64,000 bases of DNA from Sternotherus odoratus (Eukaryota > Chordata > Testudines > Kinosternidae): assembly GCA_032164245.1 (NCBI GenBank), contig JAVMKO010000001.1, forward strand, positions 74,583,892-74,647,891. The letters are read 5' to 3'. Made by a program: the position numbers and the translations under genes. This document shows positions 11,545 through 22,639 of this stretch, in pieces. Within the stretch, counting starts at the first letter, position 1. Every line of letters starts with the position of its first letter. The notes under the pieces were generated by a model. The model ran no database searches. It saw only the letters and a list, made by a program, of their open reading frames with translations, and was not told where the DNA came from.

Positions 11545-12717
11545 TCTATATATATAAAAAAGTCAAATGGTGTATGTATGTATGTATGTATGTATGTATG
11601 TATGTACGTACGTAAGCTTACTCCTTCCACACCGTTTGAGCTAGAGACTTGAAATTTGGTACAGTTAGAGGTCTTGGGATCCTCATGGTCGTAAGGGTCG
11701 AAAATTTTTCGAATCCCACCTCTGACGCCCCCCAGGGGTGAAAGTCTTTAAAGGCCAATCACATCAGCTGGGCAGCTATGTTGTTATGATGTCATAATAC
11801 CCCCTCCAACAGACACCGCACTCGCTCAGCTCTCTGCCCCACCCCCCTCTAACGGAACCCCGGAATCCCTCAGCTCTGTGCTCCCTCCCGCCTCCAATGG
11901 AACCCCGGAATCCATCAGCTCTGTGCCCCCTCTCCCCTCCAACGGAACCCCGGAATCCCTCAGCTCTGTGCCCCCTCACCCCTCCAATGGAACCCTGGAA
12001 TCCCTCAGCTCTGTGCCCCCTCTCCCCTCCGATGGAACCCCGGAATCCCTCAGCTCTGTGCCCCCTGCCCACCTCCGACGGACCCGAGTTGGGTTTGGTC
12101 GGAGGGTAAGTGAGGTAGGGGTGTCGGGTTTGGCCGGGGGGGTGAGGTGGGGGTGTCGGGTTTGGTCAGGGGGTAAGTGAGCCGGGGGTGTTGGGTTTGG
12201 TCTGGGGGGGTGGGAAGGTGTCTGGGTGGGTGAGGGGTGAGGTGTGGGGGTTGGGGTTGATCAGGGGGTGTTGGGTTTGGTGGGGGGGGTAAGGTGGGGG
12301 TGTTGGGTTTGGTTGGGGGGGTGAGGAGGGGCGGCGGGGTTGGTCAGGGTGTAAGTGAGGTGTGGGTGTCGGGTTTGTTTGTGGTGGTAGGTAGGGGTGT
12401 TGGGTTTGGTTGGGGGGGGAAAGTGAGGTGGGTGTGTCAGGTTTGGTGTACGGGGGGGTGAGGTGTGGGTGTTGGTCAGGGGGTGTTGGAGTTGGTAGGG
12501 GGAGACGTGGGGATGTTGGGTTTGGGTGGGGGGGGTGAAAATGTGAGTCGGGGTTGGTCGAGGGGTAAGTGAGGTGGGGGTGTCGGGTTTGGTCGGGGGG
12601 TGAGGTGGGGGTGTCGGGTTTGCTCTCTGCCCCCATCCAACGGACCCCGCACTCGCTCAGCTGTCTGCCCCCTCCCCACCTCCGACTGACCCGAGCAACG
12701 CCGGGCACTTTCGCTAG
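11545..12717 (+). mobile_element. Non-autonomous Helitron carrying 45-bp tandem repeats
   Basis: It begins TCTATATATATAAAAAAGTC and ends CTAG. A hairpin CCCG..CGGG (CCCGAGCAACGCCGGG) lies 10 bases before the CTAG. It sits between A (11544) and T (12718): the Helitron target with no duplication. A closely related copy lies at 53959-54440. Inside are a TGTA microsatellite (11568-11612), a 45-bp tandem repeat in about five copies (GGAATCC at 11862, 11907, 11952, 11997, 12042) and G-rich repeats at 12100-12630. No helicase is encoded. Confidence 0.88.
11840..12065. repeat. 45-bp minisatellite inside Helitron
   Basis: Units start with GGAACCCCGGAATCCCTCAG and recur every 45 bases at 11862, 11907, 11952, 11997 and 12042. 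Because 45 is a multiple of three, several frames stay open on both strands; these are not genes. Confidence 0.9.
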
Positions 12718-12964
12718 TAAATAATAAAAATAAATAAATAAGCCTAGCTACTTTACTATTAGACAAACGAGGTTTGGGGATTTCTTCCAATGCTCCCCAA
12801 TCCCATTCTCCATCCATTATATTGTAATTTAAATAAATTACCAAAATAATTGAAACTAGCATGATTATATTGTTATTTTGCAAATAAAATATGTAGCATT
12901 TTGCACAATTTTAAAATACTGTGCACAGAATTTTTAATTTTTTGGGACAGATTTCCCCCAGTAA

Positions 12965-13689
12965 TAGAGAGAGAACAAAACCAAGCAGAGGTGTATTGGA
13001 TGACTATTAAAAAAGAAGCTGTTCTTGTGAAATTTAATATCAAATATTATCTCAAATGCCCTTTCAGTATAATCAACCATTCCTCCCACAAGGTTACACA
13101 ACAGTGATGCAGTTGCAATAAACAAACTCTCTGTTGCATCTGAATTACAAGAAACCGAAACTACTGCTTGAAAAATAGGGGTCTGATTCTCCTCTTCCTT
13201 ACCCTAGTTGTACATTGGCTTCAGTGGAACTACTCTTGATTTACAGTGGTGTAACTGAAATGAGAATTGAGCACTCTAAGTTCAGGCTATAGTTAATCAG
13301 TACAGGCTGCAGAGAACAAAGTACAGAACTCTATCTTATGACTCATGGCTGTATACCATCACCATTAATCTGATCTTGTAAATGAAAACCAGTTTGAAAA
13401 ATTTTTCATGTCTCTGGTAGAACTCCACTGATGTGGCATGATGCTATATTATTACCATGGGCATGGTTAAGAATTTTTAACATACGAGTATAAGGATAGT
13501 GAGAGGTATTAGACAGCCCTGAAAACTGAAAACCCTATTTACAATGCTAACTTCTGCCCTATGAACATGCCTTAAAAAGTGATCTGCAAAGGGGGTGAGG
13601 GGGTGGCCTTGTGCCCTTTATTCCTTCTTTATGATGTATACAGGAGACCAAAATATTAACAACAACAAAAAAGTAAGAGGGCCAGAAAA
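12965..13689. other. AGBL3 intron with a palindromic amniote repeat
   Basis: About 13178-13278 is a fold-back repeat (TCTGATTCTCCTCTTCC ... CAGTGGAACTACTC ... GTGTAACTGAAATGAGAATT) of the kind widely dispersed in amniote genomes. Nothing else recognised. Confidence 0.5.
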
Positions 13690-15186
13690 AAGTCACTATC
13701 TCTAAACAACAGTGTAAAGAGGCAGTTAACGGAAAAAAGGCATCCTTTAAAAATTGGAAGTCAAAACCAAGTGAGGAAAATAGAAAAAGAGCATAAATGT
13801 TGGCAAGTCAAGTGTGAAGGTCTAATAAGGCAAGTCAAGAAAGAATCTGAATAGCAACTGTCTAAAACCACAAAAACTAGCAGCAATTTTTTTTAACTGC
13901 ATCAGAAGCAGGGAGCCTGACAAAGTATCAGTGTGCCCACTGGACAACCCAGGTGCAGAAGGAACACTCAAGGAAGAAAAGGCTGTTGTGGAGAAACTAA
14001 ATAAATTATTTGTGTCAGTCTTAACTGCAGAGGATGTGAGGGAGTTTTCCACACCTGGGACATTCTTTTTAGATGAGAAATCTGAGGGAACTGTCTCAGA
14101 TTTACATGTCAAAAGAGGAGATTTTGGAACAAATTGATAAATTAGACCCAAATAGTCATGAGGACAAGATGGTATTCATCCAAGAGTTCTGAAAGGACTC
14201 AAATATGAAATTGATGAACTATTAACTGTGGTATGTAGCCTATTGCTTAAATCAGCCTCTGTACTGGTGGATAGCTACTGTCACACCAATTTTTTAAAAA
14301 GGCTCCAGAGGCAAATCTGGCAATTACAAGCCAGCAAGCTTAACTTCAATACCAGGCAAACTGGTTGAAACAATAAAGAACAGAATTAGCAGACTCACAG
14401 ATGAACATGATTTGTTAGGAAATGTGTGCACCAGTCAAAAACTCTAACAGAATGTTAGGAACCATTAGGAAAGGGACAGATAATAAGACAGAAAATATCG
14501 TAATGCCACTATATAAATAACTGGTACACTTACACCTTAAATACAGTGTGCAGCTCTGGTCGCCCTATTTCAAAATGATATAATTGGAAAAAGAACAGAG
14601 AAGGGCAACAAAAATGATTAGGGGTATTGAACAGCTTCCATATGAGGAAAGATTAAAAGACTAGGACTGTTTATCTTAGAATAGAGATGACAGAGAGGCG
14701 ATATGATAGAGGTCTATGAAATCAAGAATGGTGTAGAGAAAGTGAATATGGAAGTGTTATTTACCCCTTCACAAAGCACATGAATCGGGTCAGCCAATGA
14801 AATAAATTAGTAGCAGGTTTAAAATGAACATAAGGAAGAACTTCTTCACACAATGCACAATCAGCCTGTGGAACTCATTGCCAGAGGAATTGTGAAGGCC
14901 AAAAGTATAACTGGGTTCAAGAAAGAATTAAGTAAGTTCATGGAGAAAAGGTCCATTGATAGCTATTAGCCAAGATGATCAGGAATGCAACCTGATACTT
15001 TCGGTGTCCCTAAATCTCTGACTGCCAGAAGCTGGGAGTGGACAACAAAAAAGATCATTCTATAATTGCCCTGTTTTGTTTATTCCCTCTGAAGCATCTG
15101 GCACCGGTCACCGTGGGAAGACAGGATACTGGGCCAGATGGACTACTGATCTAAGCCAGTATGGCCATTCTTATGTTCATATGATC
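13690..15186 (+). mobile_element. CR1/L3-type LINE, decayed and internally deleted
   Basis: 13931-14160 translates to an ORF2 segment (KAVVEKLNKLFVSVLTAED). 14160-14400 is the part before the RT palm (CCAAGAGTTCTGAAAGGAC; TGGCAATTACAAGCCAGCAA). 14440-14550 jumps to the RT C-terminal region, implying an internal deletion. 14560-14960 continues to the tail, which ends GGGCCAGATGGACTACTGAT and CAGTATGGCCATTCTTATG. Stops and frameshifts occur throughout. It lies in AGBL3 intron sequence, antisense to the gene. Confidence 0.8.
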
Positions 15187-16401
15187 TGGAAAAAAAATTA
15201 TATAAAAAATAATCAAGTTTTCTTCATGCTTGTTTTTTACATTAGAAATGTATATCCACTGGAAGATGCTGTTGTGACCCAGGGTCATATGGGAGGGAGA
15301 CAGGGAAGAGGAATGGTAGTAGTACTCTTCCAAACTCTGATCACAAAATAAGACGCACCCACCTATCACTCATATTTGATTGTGCAGATGTTCAAACTAT
15401 GATCACGCATGCTCTCTGTACTCCTTGGCTCAGCTCCTCTCAGTGAGGTCCAAATACAACATTAGCTCTGTTTGGATTCCTTTGCATGATGCCCTGCTGA
15501 TATTTTGAGCTTGATTTCTTCTGGTGTGAGTTCAGCTAACTTGCTGGGGTATATGTAAGGCTCTTTGGGATTGGCTCCTTCTTAACTAGGGACAGGAAAA
15601 TATGACAGTACTCTTCTGAGGTCACTCGCTACCGGTGCCAAAATAAACTGTTATTCACAGTATTATGCAGCTCTTCATAACATGATATTCCCTCTCCTTT
15701 TATATATACTTTGAGGAGCAGCGAGTTAACAACATTGACATTTAAAGTATTATCTTTGGGCAGCTGAATTAGCACCCATTGAGATGAATGGGGCATGCCT
15801 CTTGGAATTATTGTTTTGGATTCTGCAAATGTAGGCAGATTTCACTGAATCAGTCAACCTCAAAAACACCTCCACTAAGAAAACAGCTAGAGACTTACTT
15901 TTGCTTTTTAAATTAAAGTTTTATGATTCTGGAAAACAAGCAGGCAGCATGAAAAAAGTGCTGTGCCATGCTGTATCACACTCTACCACCATTTACCAGA
16001 CGGTCATGACTGAAAAACTAGTGATGTTATAACTATATCTAGTTATAACATCACTAGAGACAAGAGAATGAAAACTGAGGAAATATTTTTAGTAATTTTG
16101 TTTAAAACATTACTTTTTTTTTTTATTTTGACACCTATTTATCTCTCATTTCTAATTAGTGCTTGGGAGAAACATAGCTTTTGTTAGAGTGTACATCCTC
16201 ATCCCTTGAATTGTAAAGGCTCAAAATATACAATCATGGGATCCCCAAGAAAATCTTTAGTTAACCCAGGGAAGATCAGACTTGATAAATCTAATTTTAA
16301 AAATTTCTTTTGCAGGTGTCCTTTAACTCTGACCCACAGAACCAAGTGTAGGGGCAACCCTAAGGTAAGACACTTTCCTTTGTTTTAGATATTATACCAC
16401 A
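15187..16401. other. AGBL3 intron, nothing recognised
   Basis: Ordinary AT-rich intron with a short self-complementary stretch near 16018-16060 (ACTAGTGATGTTATAAC against GTTATAACATCACTAG), a perfect inverted repeat with a small loop. No gene seen. Confidence 0.6.
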
Positions 16402-17199
16402 CTAGTGTAAAAGCCTGTGGACACGGGCCAACAGTAATGACCCCCCCGGGTCAGCCCCGCCACTCCAAGCCCCCCCCCTCAACGCCCCCACTCCAAGCGC
16501 GCTCCCCGCTCAGCCCCCCATGCTCGTTCAGCCTCCCCTCCCCCTCACGGCCCTCCCCCCCCACTCGTTCAGCCTCCCCTCCTCCCCACGGCCCTCCCCC
16601 CCGCTCGTTCAGCCTCCCCTCCTCCCCCACGTCCCTCCCCCCCCGCTCGTTCAGCCTCCCCTCCTCCCCCACGTCCCTCCCCCCCCGCTCGTTCAGCCTC
16701 CCCTCCTCCCCCACGTCCCTCCCCCCCCGCTCGTTCAGCCTCCCCTCCTCCCCCACGTCCCTCCCCCCCCGCTCGTTCAGCCTCCCCTCCTCCCCCACGT
16801 CCCTCCCCCCCCCGCTCATTCAGCCTCCCCTCCTCCCCCATGGCCCTCCCCCCCGCTCGTTCAGCCTCCCCTCCTCCCCCATGGCCCTCCCCCCCGCTCG
16901 TTCAGCCTCCCCTCCTCCCCCATGGCCCTCCCCCCCCGCTCGTTCAGCCTCCCCTCCTCCCCCTTCCCGCGCCCCGCCCCGAGCCCCCTGCCTGCGCCTA
17001 TTGCGCCCAGCCACCCTCCTGCCCTAGGCCCCTGATCCAGACCCTGCTTCCCTCTCAGCGGCGTATGCGCGGCGGCCATGTTGTGTTGCCAAATTACACC
17101 TCCCAGCATGCTACACCTCCCAGCATGCCGTTAGTCCGGGCCGTCTCTACTGCACATGACGGCTTCACACACACTTTTCTAGTCTTTTATTATATAGGA
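16402..17199 (-). mobile_element. Non-autonomous Helitron, minus orientation, with 42-bp minisatellite
   Basis: On the minus strand it starts TCCTATATAATAAAAGAC at 17199 and ends TTTTACACTAG at 16402, flanked by A (17200) and T (16401, minus sense), the Helitron insertion rule. The 5' terminus differs from that of the Helitrons at 11545 and 53959, so it is a separate family. Its middle is a C-rich 42-43-bp tandem array (16570-16950). No Rep/helicase gene is present. Confidence 0.85.
16555..16960. repeat. 42-43-bp C-rich tandem repeat within Helitron
   Basis: Units of the form CTCGTTCAGCCTCCCCTCC followed by CCCCACG and a C run recur about nine times. The G-rich complement could form G-quadruplexes. 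The long proline/serine/leucine frames it creates on both strands are artefacts of period 42. Confidence 0.9.
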
Positions 17200-17430
17200 T
17201 GTTCTCCTGAAAGTCTGCTCTACAAAGAGAAGACTCCATTCTCTCAGCATACCCAGTGGCACCCCACTCATTCCATTTTCTGATGTGCTCTGTTCTCCCT
17301 GAACAGACTTACTCAAGGCTGATTTTAGGTGTCAAGACAGATTATGTTAAAATCCACATGAACAGCAATTTGATAATTACAGTTTTATAATACAGTTGTT
17401 TGTATATGTGAAATAACACACTCTCCGCAC

Positions 17431-17640
17431 AAGAGAGACAAGATGCTTGAGGTATTATCTTTTATTGGACCAACTTCTGTTGGTGAGAGAGACAAACTTT
17501 TGAGCTTACATGGAGCTGCTCTTCATCTCTCTGTAAACTCAAAACCTTGTCTCTCTCACCAACAGAAGTTGGTCCAATAAAAAATAATACCTCATCCACC
17601 TTGTCACTCTAATATCCTGGGACCAACACATCTGCAATAA
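17431..17640. mobile_element. Inverted pair of Penelope-like ends (fold-back)
   Basis: GGACCAACTTCTGTTGGTGA at 17467 returns as its reverse complement at 17557, and the outer parts (GAGGTATTATCTTTTA and TAATACCTC) also pair. Each arm carries a worn hammerhead-like core: the minus-strand arm reads TGAAGA, a stem, then AAAA where GAAA is expected. It resembles Penelope-like element LTR ends inserted head to head. The plus-strand right end continues CTAATATCCTGGGACCAACA. Confidence 0.6.
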
Positions 17641-18000
17641 CACTAGATTCTCTGTATCACTGTTTCAAAAAATATCATTTATTTATATGCTCAATTTTGA
17701 CAAGTATGTTCCTACTAAGTGGGTGATGGCAACCCAATCCTATATTACTCAGGTCAGCAGGAGTTTAATCACTGATTTTAAGGGGAACAGAATCAGGACC
17801 ATCGACAGTTCAATCTCACCTCAGAAAAGCACATGACCTCCACTGATTGCTCCCAAAACACAGTGATTTTTATCAGTAAAGCACAGGGACTGGCAAGGAA
17901 AGTTCTTAATAGTATCCCAATAGCTTTGATAAAGATTCATTTGTAAAAATTATGAAGAGTTAAGTATTAGTATTATTAATGACCAATATTTAGAACTTAC
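17641..18000. other. AGBL3 intron, nothing recognised
   Basis: Short intronic stretch between the fold-back and the next exon; only weak similarity to the palindromic amniote repeat near 17730-17800. Confidence 0.6.
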
Positions 18001-18183
18001 CAATGTGCTCAATTTTGTCCCTGATGACCTCACATTGGTGTGGCCATCGTATTAAGCACAGGTGACCTGCAGGGGATATGCCATAAAGATTGCGAGGCTC
18101 ACGAAGCCGGGGTATCAATCTCCCAGAGTTATATGCCAACACAATCTGTTTTGTCCGCGGGAACAGCTGATCACAAACGGAAT
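18001..18183 (-). CDS. AGBL3: AGBL3 coding exon, residues 43-103
   Basis: The acceptor is TTTTCACATAG above 18183; the donor is CATTG/GTAAGT at 18000-17999. The 183-bp exon reads SVCDQLFPRTKQIVLAYN, then PRLREPRNLYGISPAG and RWPHQCEVIRDKIEHI. The PRLREPR-LYG block is strongly conserved in CCP2/CCP3. It completes D43 and leaves one G for D104. Confidence 0.95.
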
Positions 18184-19567
18184 CTATGTGAAAATGAAAA
18201 AATACACTAGTCTCTTCAGTCCGTTAAGTGACAGCATGCAAAGCCAATTGGTCTGAAACTAATGGATAATCCAGTACCCCAGAATGGTTTCATGAAATTA
18301 CTGTCATCCCACTGAAAAAAAGGTCAATACTGCATACTATAAATCGCTCTGAATTTTAAGAGATGAATTAAATGGACAATGGATTATATCTAGCACAAAA
18401 CACATCAAGCACTCTGCTATAAGTAATAAATAGGATTAATGTTTCAAGCCAGGATCTTTCATCTGAGTCTTTGTAGATATGTATTAGCAGCTATTAACAG
18501 CATTAGAAAGGATTTATTTCATGTAATCTGGAGCAAGACTCTTAGTTATAATTATTAGGGGTGTTGAATGCAGGGGGAACAGAGGCACAATTTTCCTTGG
18601 GAGGAGGGCCCAGGTAGGGTCACGTGCCAAGTAACAAAGGTCACATTCTGAGAAGTTCACATCTGTATATGGAGTTCCTCACCTTCATATTGCCACGTGG
18701 CACATGTATGTCTTCCCTAAGTCGCCACCTCTCCTTCTGGAGACAGCCCGGAAGAGGTGGAGGAAGTAGCATGAGGAGATGGCAGTCCAGGGTTCTAGGA
18801 AATGGTAAGCTGGGTCTGGAGGTGGGAAGGGAGGTGGATGAGGAGTTCTGGCCAGCCTCTCTCACCTGGGTCTGAGTCTTGGACCCAGGGAAGAAGCAGG
18901 GAATGAAGCTGTCAGCAACTGGCCAGAGCAGGGGCAGGAGCACCTCTAAGATGCCACAGACCCAGAAAACAAGGCTGCCATCTCCTCATGCTGCCTCCTC
19001 CAGCTCTTCCACTTCTGGGCCCACTCTGGAAGGAGAAACGGCAGTTTGGTGAAGACTTTCACAGGAATTTGTTGTAGCACCTGTGGCCAAGGGTGAGTTG
19101 CGTCCTCGGCCTCTCTCTCATTACACCCTCGGAGTGAATTTTATCTTTTAAAAGTGTTCAGTTTATCCTTGCTTACTACTTTCTCTGGGTCTGCTTTAGC
19201 GATAGGGGTAATGCCTTTTCGTCTCTGGGGACCTGGGTTCAAATCTACATTTTGTCTAGAGCATGTGGAAAAGAAATTAGTTTAGCTGTCTCATTTTCAT
19301 TCCAAGTGAATAAAAGTTCACATCCTGAAGCCACCACACAATTTAGCAAGATCAATAGTTTCTGATCAAAGGAATGCAGCAAATTATGACAAAGGTCCTA
19401 ATTTGAGTTAATTTCAGTTAGCTGAACAACTACATGAGGAAGCATACATAGCTTTTGCTCAGACTACACTTGGCTCTCTTGTCACTTGCATGAGCATTAA
19501 CATCCTTCTTAACCTCCCTTGTGACCTTGCAGTGAAAGTGTATGGGAATAAATGGAAGGGTTCTAAC
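18184..19567. other. AGBL3 intron, nothing recognised
   Basis: Includes a more GC-rich stretch at 18570-19110 in which GGAAGAGGTGGAGGA and CTCCTCATGCTGCC segments are partly self-complementary; it may be an old repeat. No gene recognised. Confidence 0.55.
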
Positions 19568-19628
19568 CTGTGAAAAATGCACACTGCTCAAGATCTTCCG
19601 CAACAAATGGATTAAAGGGATCTTCATC
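19568..19628 (-). CDS. AGBL3: AGBL3 coding exon, residues 23-42
   Basis: A 61-bp exon too small for simple ORF calling. The acceptor is TTATTTTTAG above 19628; the donor is CACAG/GTTAGA at 19567-19566. It reads DEDPFNPFVAEDLEQCAFFT plus one base. It starts in phase 0 as required by the first coding exon, and the DED-FVxEDL-xCA pattern matches the vertebrate N terminus. Confidence 0.9.
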
Positions 19629-22426
19629 CTAAAAATAAGACAACAGGATAGGCTCCTCTTGTTTCTATTTAATCAAAAGGAAGCAGCAATAGCATTTGTC
19701 CTGGTACATGTTCTAGGAGGATAAATGGTTTTCAACAGTGAGATTACTCACTTGTTCATTATTATTATGAAGACACTATATCATAATGCAAACATTTCAG
19801 TGGTGGGGGAGAAGGGAACATGCCACTAAGAGAATGAGTTTCAATAAGCATTGCAAACATGAGGAACTGACCACTCTCTGCATAACTGATCAGCTTCCAT
19901 TTGGCCAATAAACTGTGATAAATGAGCATGACTGAACGTCTGTTGTGGGAAATCTGAACAGAGCAGATGCCAACTCCAACTGGCCAGATAAACTATAGGA
20001 GACTAGAAGGCTCATAGGATTGGTAAAGGGATATTTAGTCTTCTCTCTGTTAACCAATCTGAAATTACAGTTATATCAGAAGTAACTGAGAGTTGTTGTT
20101 ATTAATGGCTGATCAGAGGTTTAAGAAAAATGAGTTTGACAAGTGTCTATATCATAAAAATCCCCAATTCCACACTTGGCACTTTTGTTGCCAGTTTCAG
20201 TAGAAAGGCCAATGTTTAAAAGAGTCATGGAGAGCAAATTACTGTATTGACCCTAAAGGTGATTTTGCCAGGTCAAGGTTGGAACACTCTGGCAAGGCAG
20301 TATGAAGAAGCATGAACTGCTGCTGCCTGCCCTGTACATTTTCACTTAATTCAGTACTTAGTCTCTAGGGCTATCAGAATGGTACCCCTACCATTAATAT
20401 CACATTAATGTAAAAACCCCACCTTCCTTCCTGAAATACCATGGAACATTTCTAACTCCAAAACTGTTTCACAACTGCAGCTAGGAATTCTGATTTATTT
20501 GTGGACACTGTTTACATTAATATTTTAAATATTGTTATGAGCTGAGTTAAACCCTGCTATGGACTGAGAAAAAACCTCATTGAAATTAATAAGTGTGAAC
20601 ATGCCCTTCATTTAAGATATTTGTAAGGAACAGATAAGGGGTGACACCTAAAACAAGGCATAATAGAGTTTGCAGAGAACTAGCGCCATGTGGGCAGAGT
20701 ATTCTACTCACTGGCTATTGCAGATGGTGAAAAAGACAAGCTGGAGTGCAGACAAGAAACTGAGAAAGACTCAGAGACAGAGCAAGAAAGCCAAGCATGA
20801 GCCTGTGGCCCTTGCAGAAGGCTAGATAAAGGTTTTGAGGCGAGGATGCTGGCAGAACAAAGCTTGGGCCTGAAAGCTCAGAAATGACTTTTCGTTTTGG
20901 ATCCTCCTGCCTTTGCAGAATAACTTTGCACATTCCTTGCAAATAAACAAGACTGCATCAAAGAAAATACCAGACTGTCATCAATTTGTCCTCCCAACTG
21001 GAACAATCTACAAGGTCCCGAACTTTGACTAGCTGCTTGGATCAAAAAGTAACAATACATAGTTTCAGAAAATGTACCTAGAACAGAAGAATATGACAAG
21101 ATTTTCAGAAATGACTAAACATTTGTTTCAATTTTTGGATGCCCACTGGATACACGTTATAGGGCTTGATTTTCAGATGCTTGGTGCTGAGTACTTTTCA
21201 AAAATCAGGTTCCTTTACTGTATCTCAAGTTAGGTACCCGAAATTTGAGACATGCAAAATCAGTAGTCACTTTAACATCTTGGTCCCAAAGCATTACTAG
21301 CGGGTTAACCCAGCAGCAACCTAGTAGTTACTTCTCTATATTGGCATGTGGGAGTCCTTGCTTTGATTCCCTATCATTCTTCCTCAGACAGTGGGTCTAG
21401 AAATACTGTGACAAAGTGAATTCACAATCCCCCGCCCCCAGGGAGAGCAGGGTAGGGGGAAGGGTTTTACATTACTCAACAATGTAAAACCATACTGTTC
21501 TGAACAATGTCAGTGGTGAGCTCAAAGAGGGTTCCATCTAGTTCTATGCTAAACGATTGGTTTCAAAACTGGGGTCTATGGATCAACAGTGGTCCACAAA
21601 ACACTTCTTGGTAGCTGTGGAGAGCTGGCTAGTTAAATGGTGTTGTCTCTCCTCTTGTTTTTAGCTGCTAAGCCATTTTAAAATAAGTTAAAACTACATC
21701 AGTGTTTCCATATTACTTTTTCCATTAAAACAACTGATGTAGTTGCCCTGGGGATGTTAATCGCAAATGTGAGAGGAGGTGTGCATGAAGCAATGTCTCA
21801 AAGATTCAATCCACCCTACGAAAAAGTTTGAGAAAAGCATGGGAAAATATAAGATATGAGGGAAAAGACAAACCTCTGGGCTCTCTCAGAAATGAAGAGA
21901 AGAGGAAGCAATTACCATCAGCATTATCACATACATCTTGATATGCCATTTCATCACTCCACTACATGTTTGCAGTTTGGAAGTAATAGAAAAGAATGTT
22001 GTATTGGAAAATAGTTGAGAAACCAATCAGATCCCTGTGCAGCCCTCAATCTCTGCATAACTTTTGCTGTAGGACTAGGGACTATATTTTTACTTTGTGC
22101 ATTTGATAGCATTCTGTGTATACTCAGTTGCACCGGTAAGTTTTTCCAGTTTGAACAGGATAGTGGAGAGAAAAATATTTTAAAAATCAAAAAATCATAA
22201 ACACACACAAACTGACAGAGAAACTCAGGGGAAAGTGTAACACCTGAAATTACATTTAACTTTTTTTAAAAAAAGTGGCTTAGTTTCAAGAGCACAAGGC
22301 CTCTTTAAAGTGGGGAACTGGAATCAATGTCATAAAGTTTGCATAGAAAGCAAATAATATTCTATTGATGGGTACAAATAAATAAATAGATACATACAAA
22401 AGGATGAAGGCCAAAGGGAGACATAC
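19629..22426. other. AGBL3 intron, nothing recognised
   Basis: About 2.8 kb of ordinary intron. No named repeat except weak palindromic amniote repeat remnants near 21160-21250. Nothing coding seen on either strand. Confidence 0.6.
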
Positions 22427-22492
22427 CGAATTGTATTCATCACTTATTATGCGATTTATCAGCTGCTTATCCTTCTCTGAATCTTCTGACAT
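22427..22492 (-). CDS. AGBL3: AGBL3 first coding exon, residues 1-22
   Basis: The start ATG is at 22492-22490 with A at -3. The exon reads MSEDSEKDKQLINRIISDEY and ends AATTCG/GTATGT. Upstream, the exon begins after CACAG at 22529 (or CTACAG at 22522), so some 5' UTR is present here. A second in-frame ATG lies seven codons upstream (22513) with a poor context; I prefer the inner one because vertebrate AGBL3 begins MSEDSEK. Confidence 0.92.
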
Positions 22493-22639
22493 AATCTTCA
22501 GAAATGTGAACATTAAATTGTTCTGTAGACTGTGAAATACATTACAATTTAAAAATGACTGTTTTTATACACTTTCTACAACAAACACTCTTTCTACACA
22601 AATAAAAGGGCAGCAAGGGTGGGATTTTAACAATCAAAA

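Larger units (their letters stand above)
11075..12964. mobile_element. Old DNA transposon interrupted by a Penelope fragment and a Helitron
   Basis: The left end TACTCCTGCGGGAATTCTGC and the right end (reverse complement TTACTGGGGGAAATCTG) form degenerate terminal inverted repeats. The subterminal phrase GCAGAATTC (left) recurs as GCACAGAATTTTTAA (right). Internal sequence flanking the insertions (11150-11184 and 12718-12960) belongs to this element. I recognise the layout as a common reptile non-autonomous element but cannot give its Repbase name. Confidence 0.55.

Noticed and set aside
11776..12708. Repetitive ORFs on both strands
   Set aside because: Products of the 45-bp minisatellite and G-rich repeats of the Helitron.
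16437..17109. Long proline/serine-rich and glycine/arginine-rich ORFs on both strands
   Set aside because: Created by the 42-bp repeat unit (a multiple of three) inside a Helitron; no initiation context or protein similarity.
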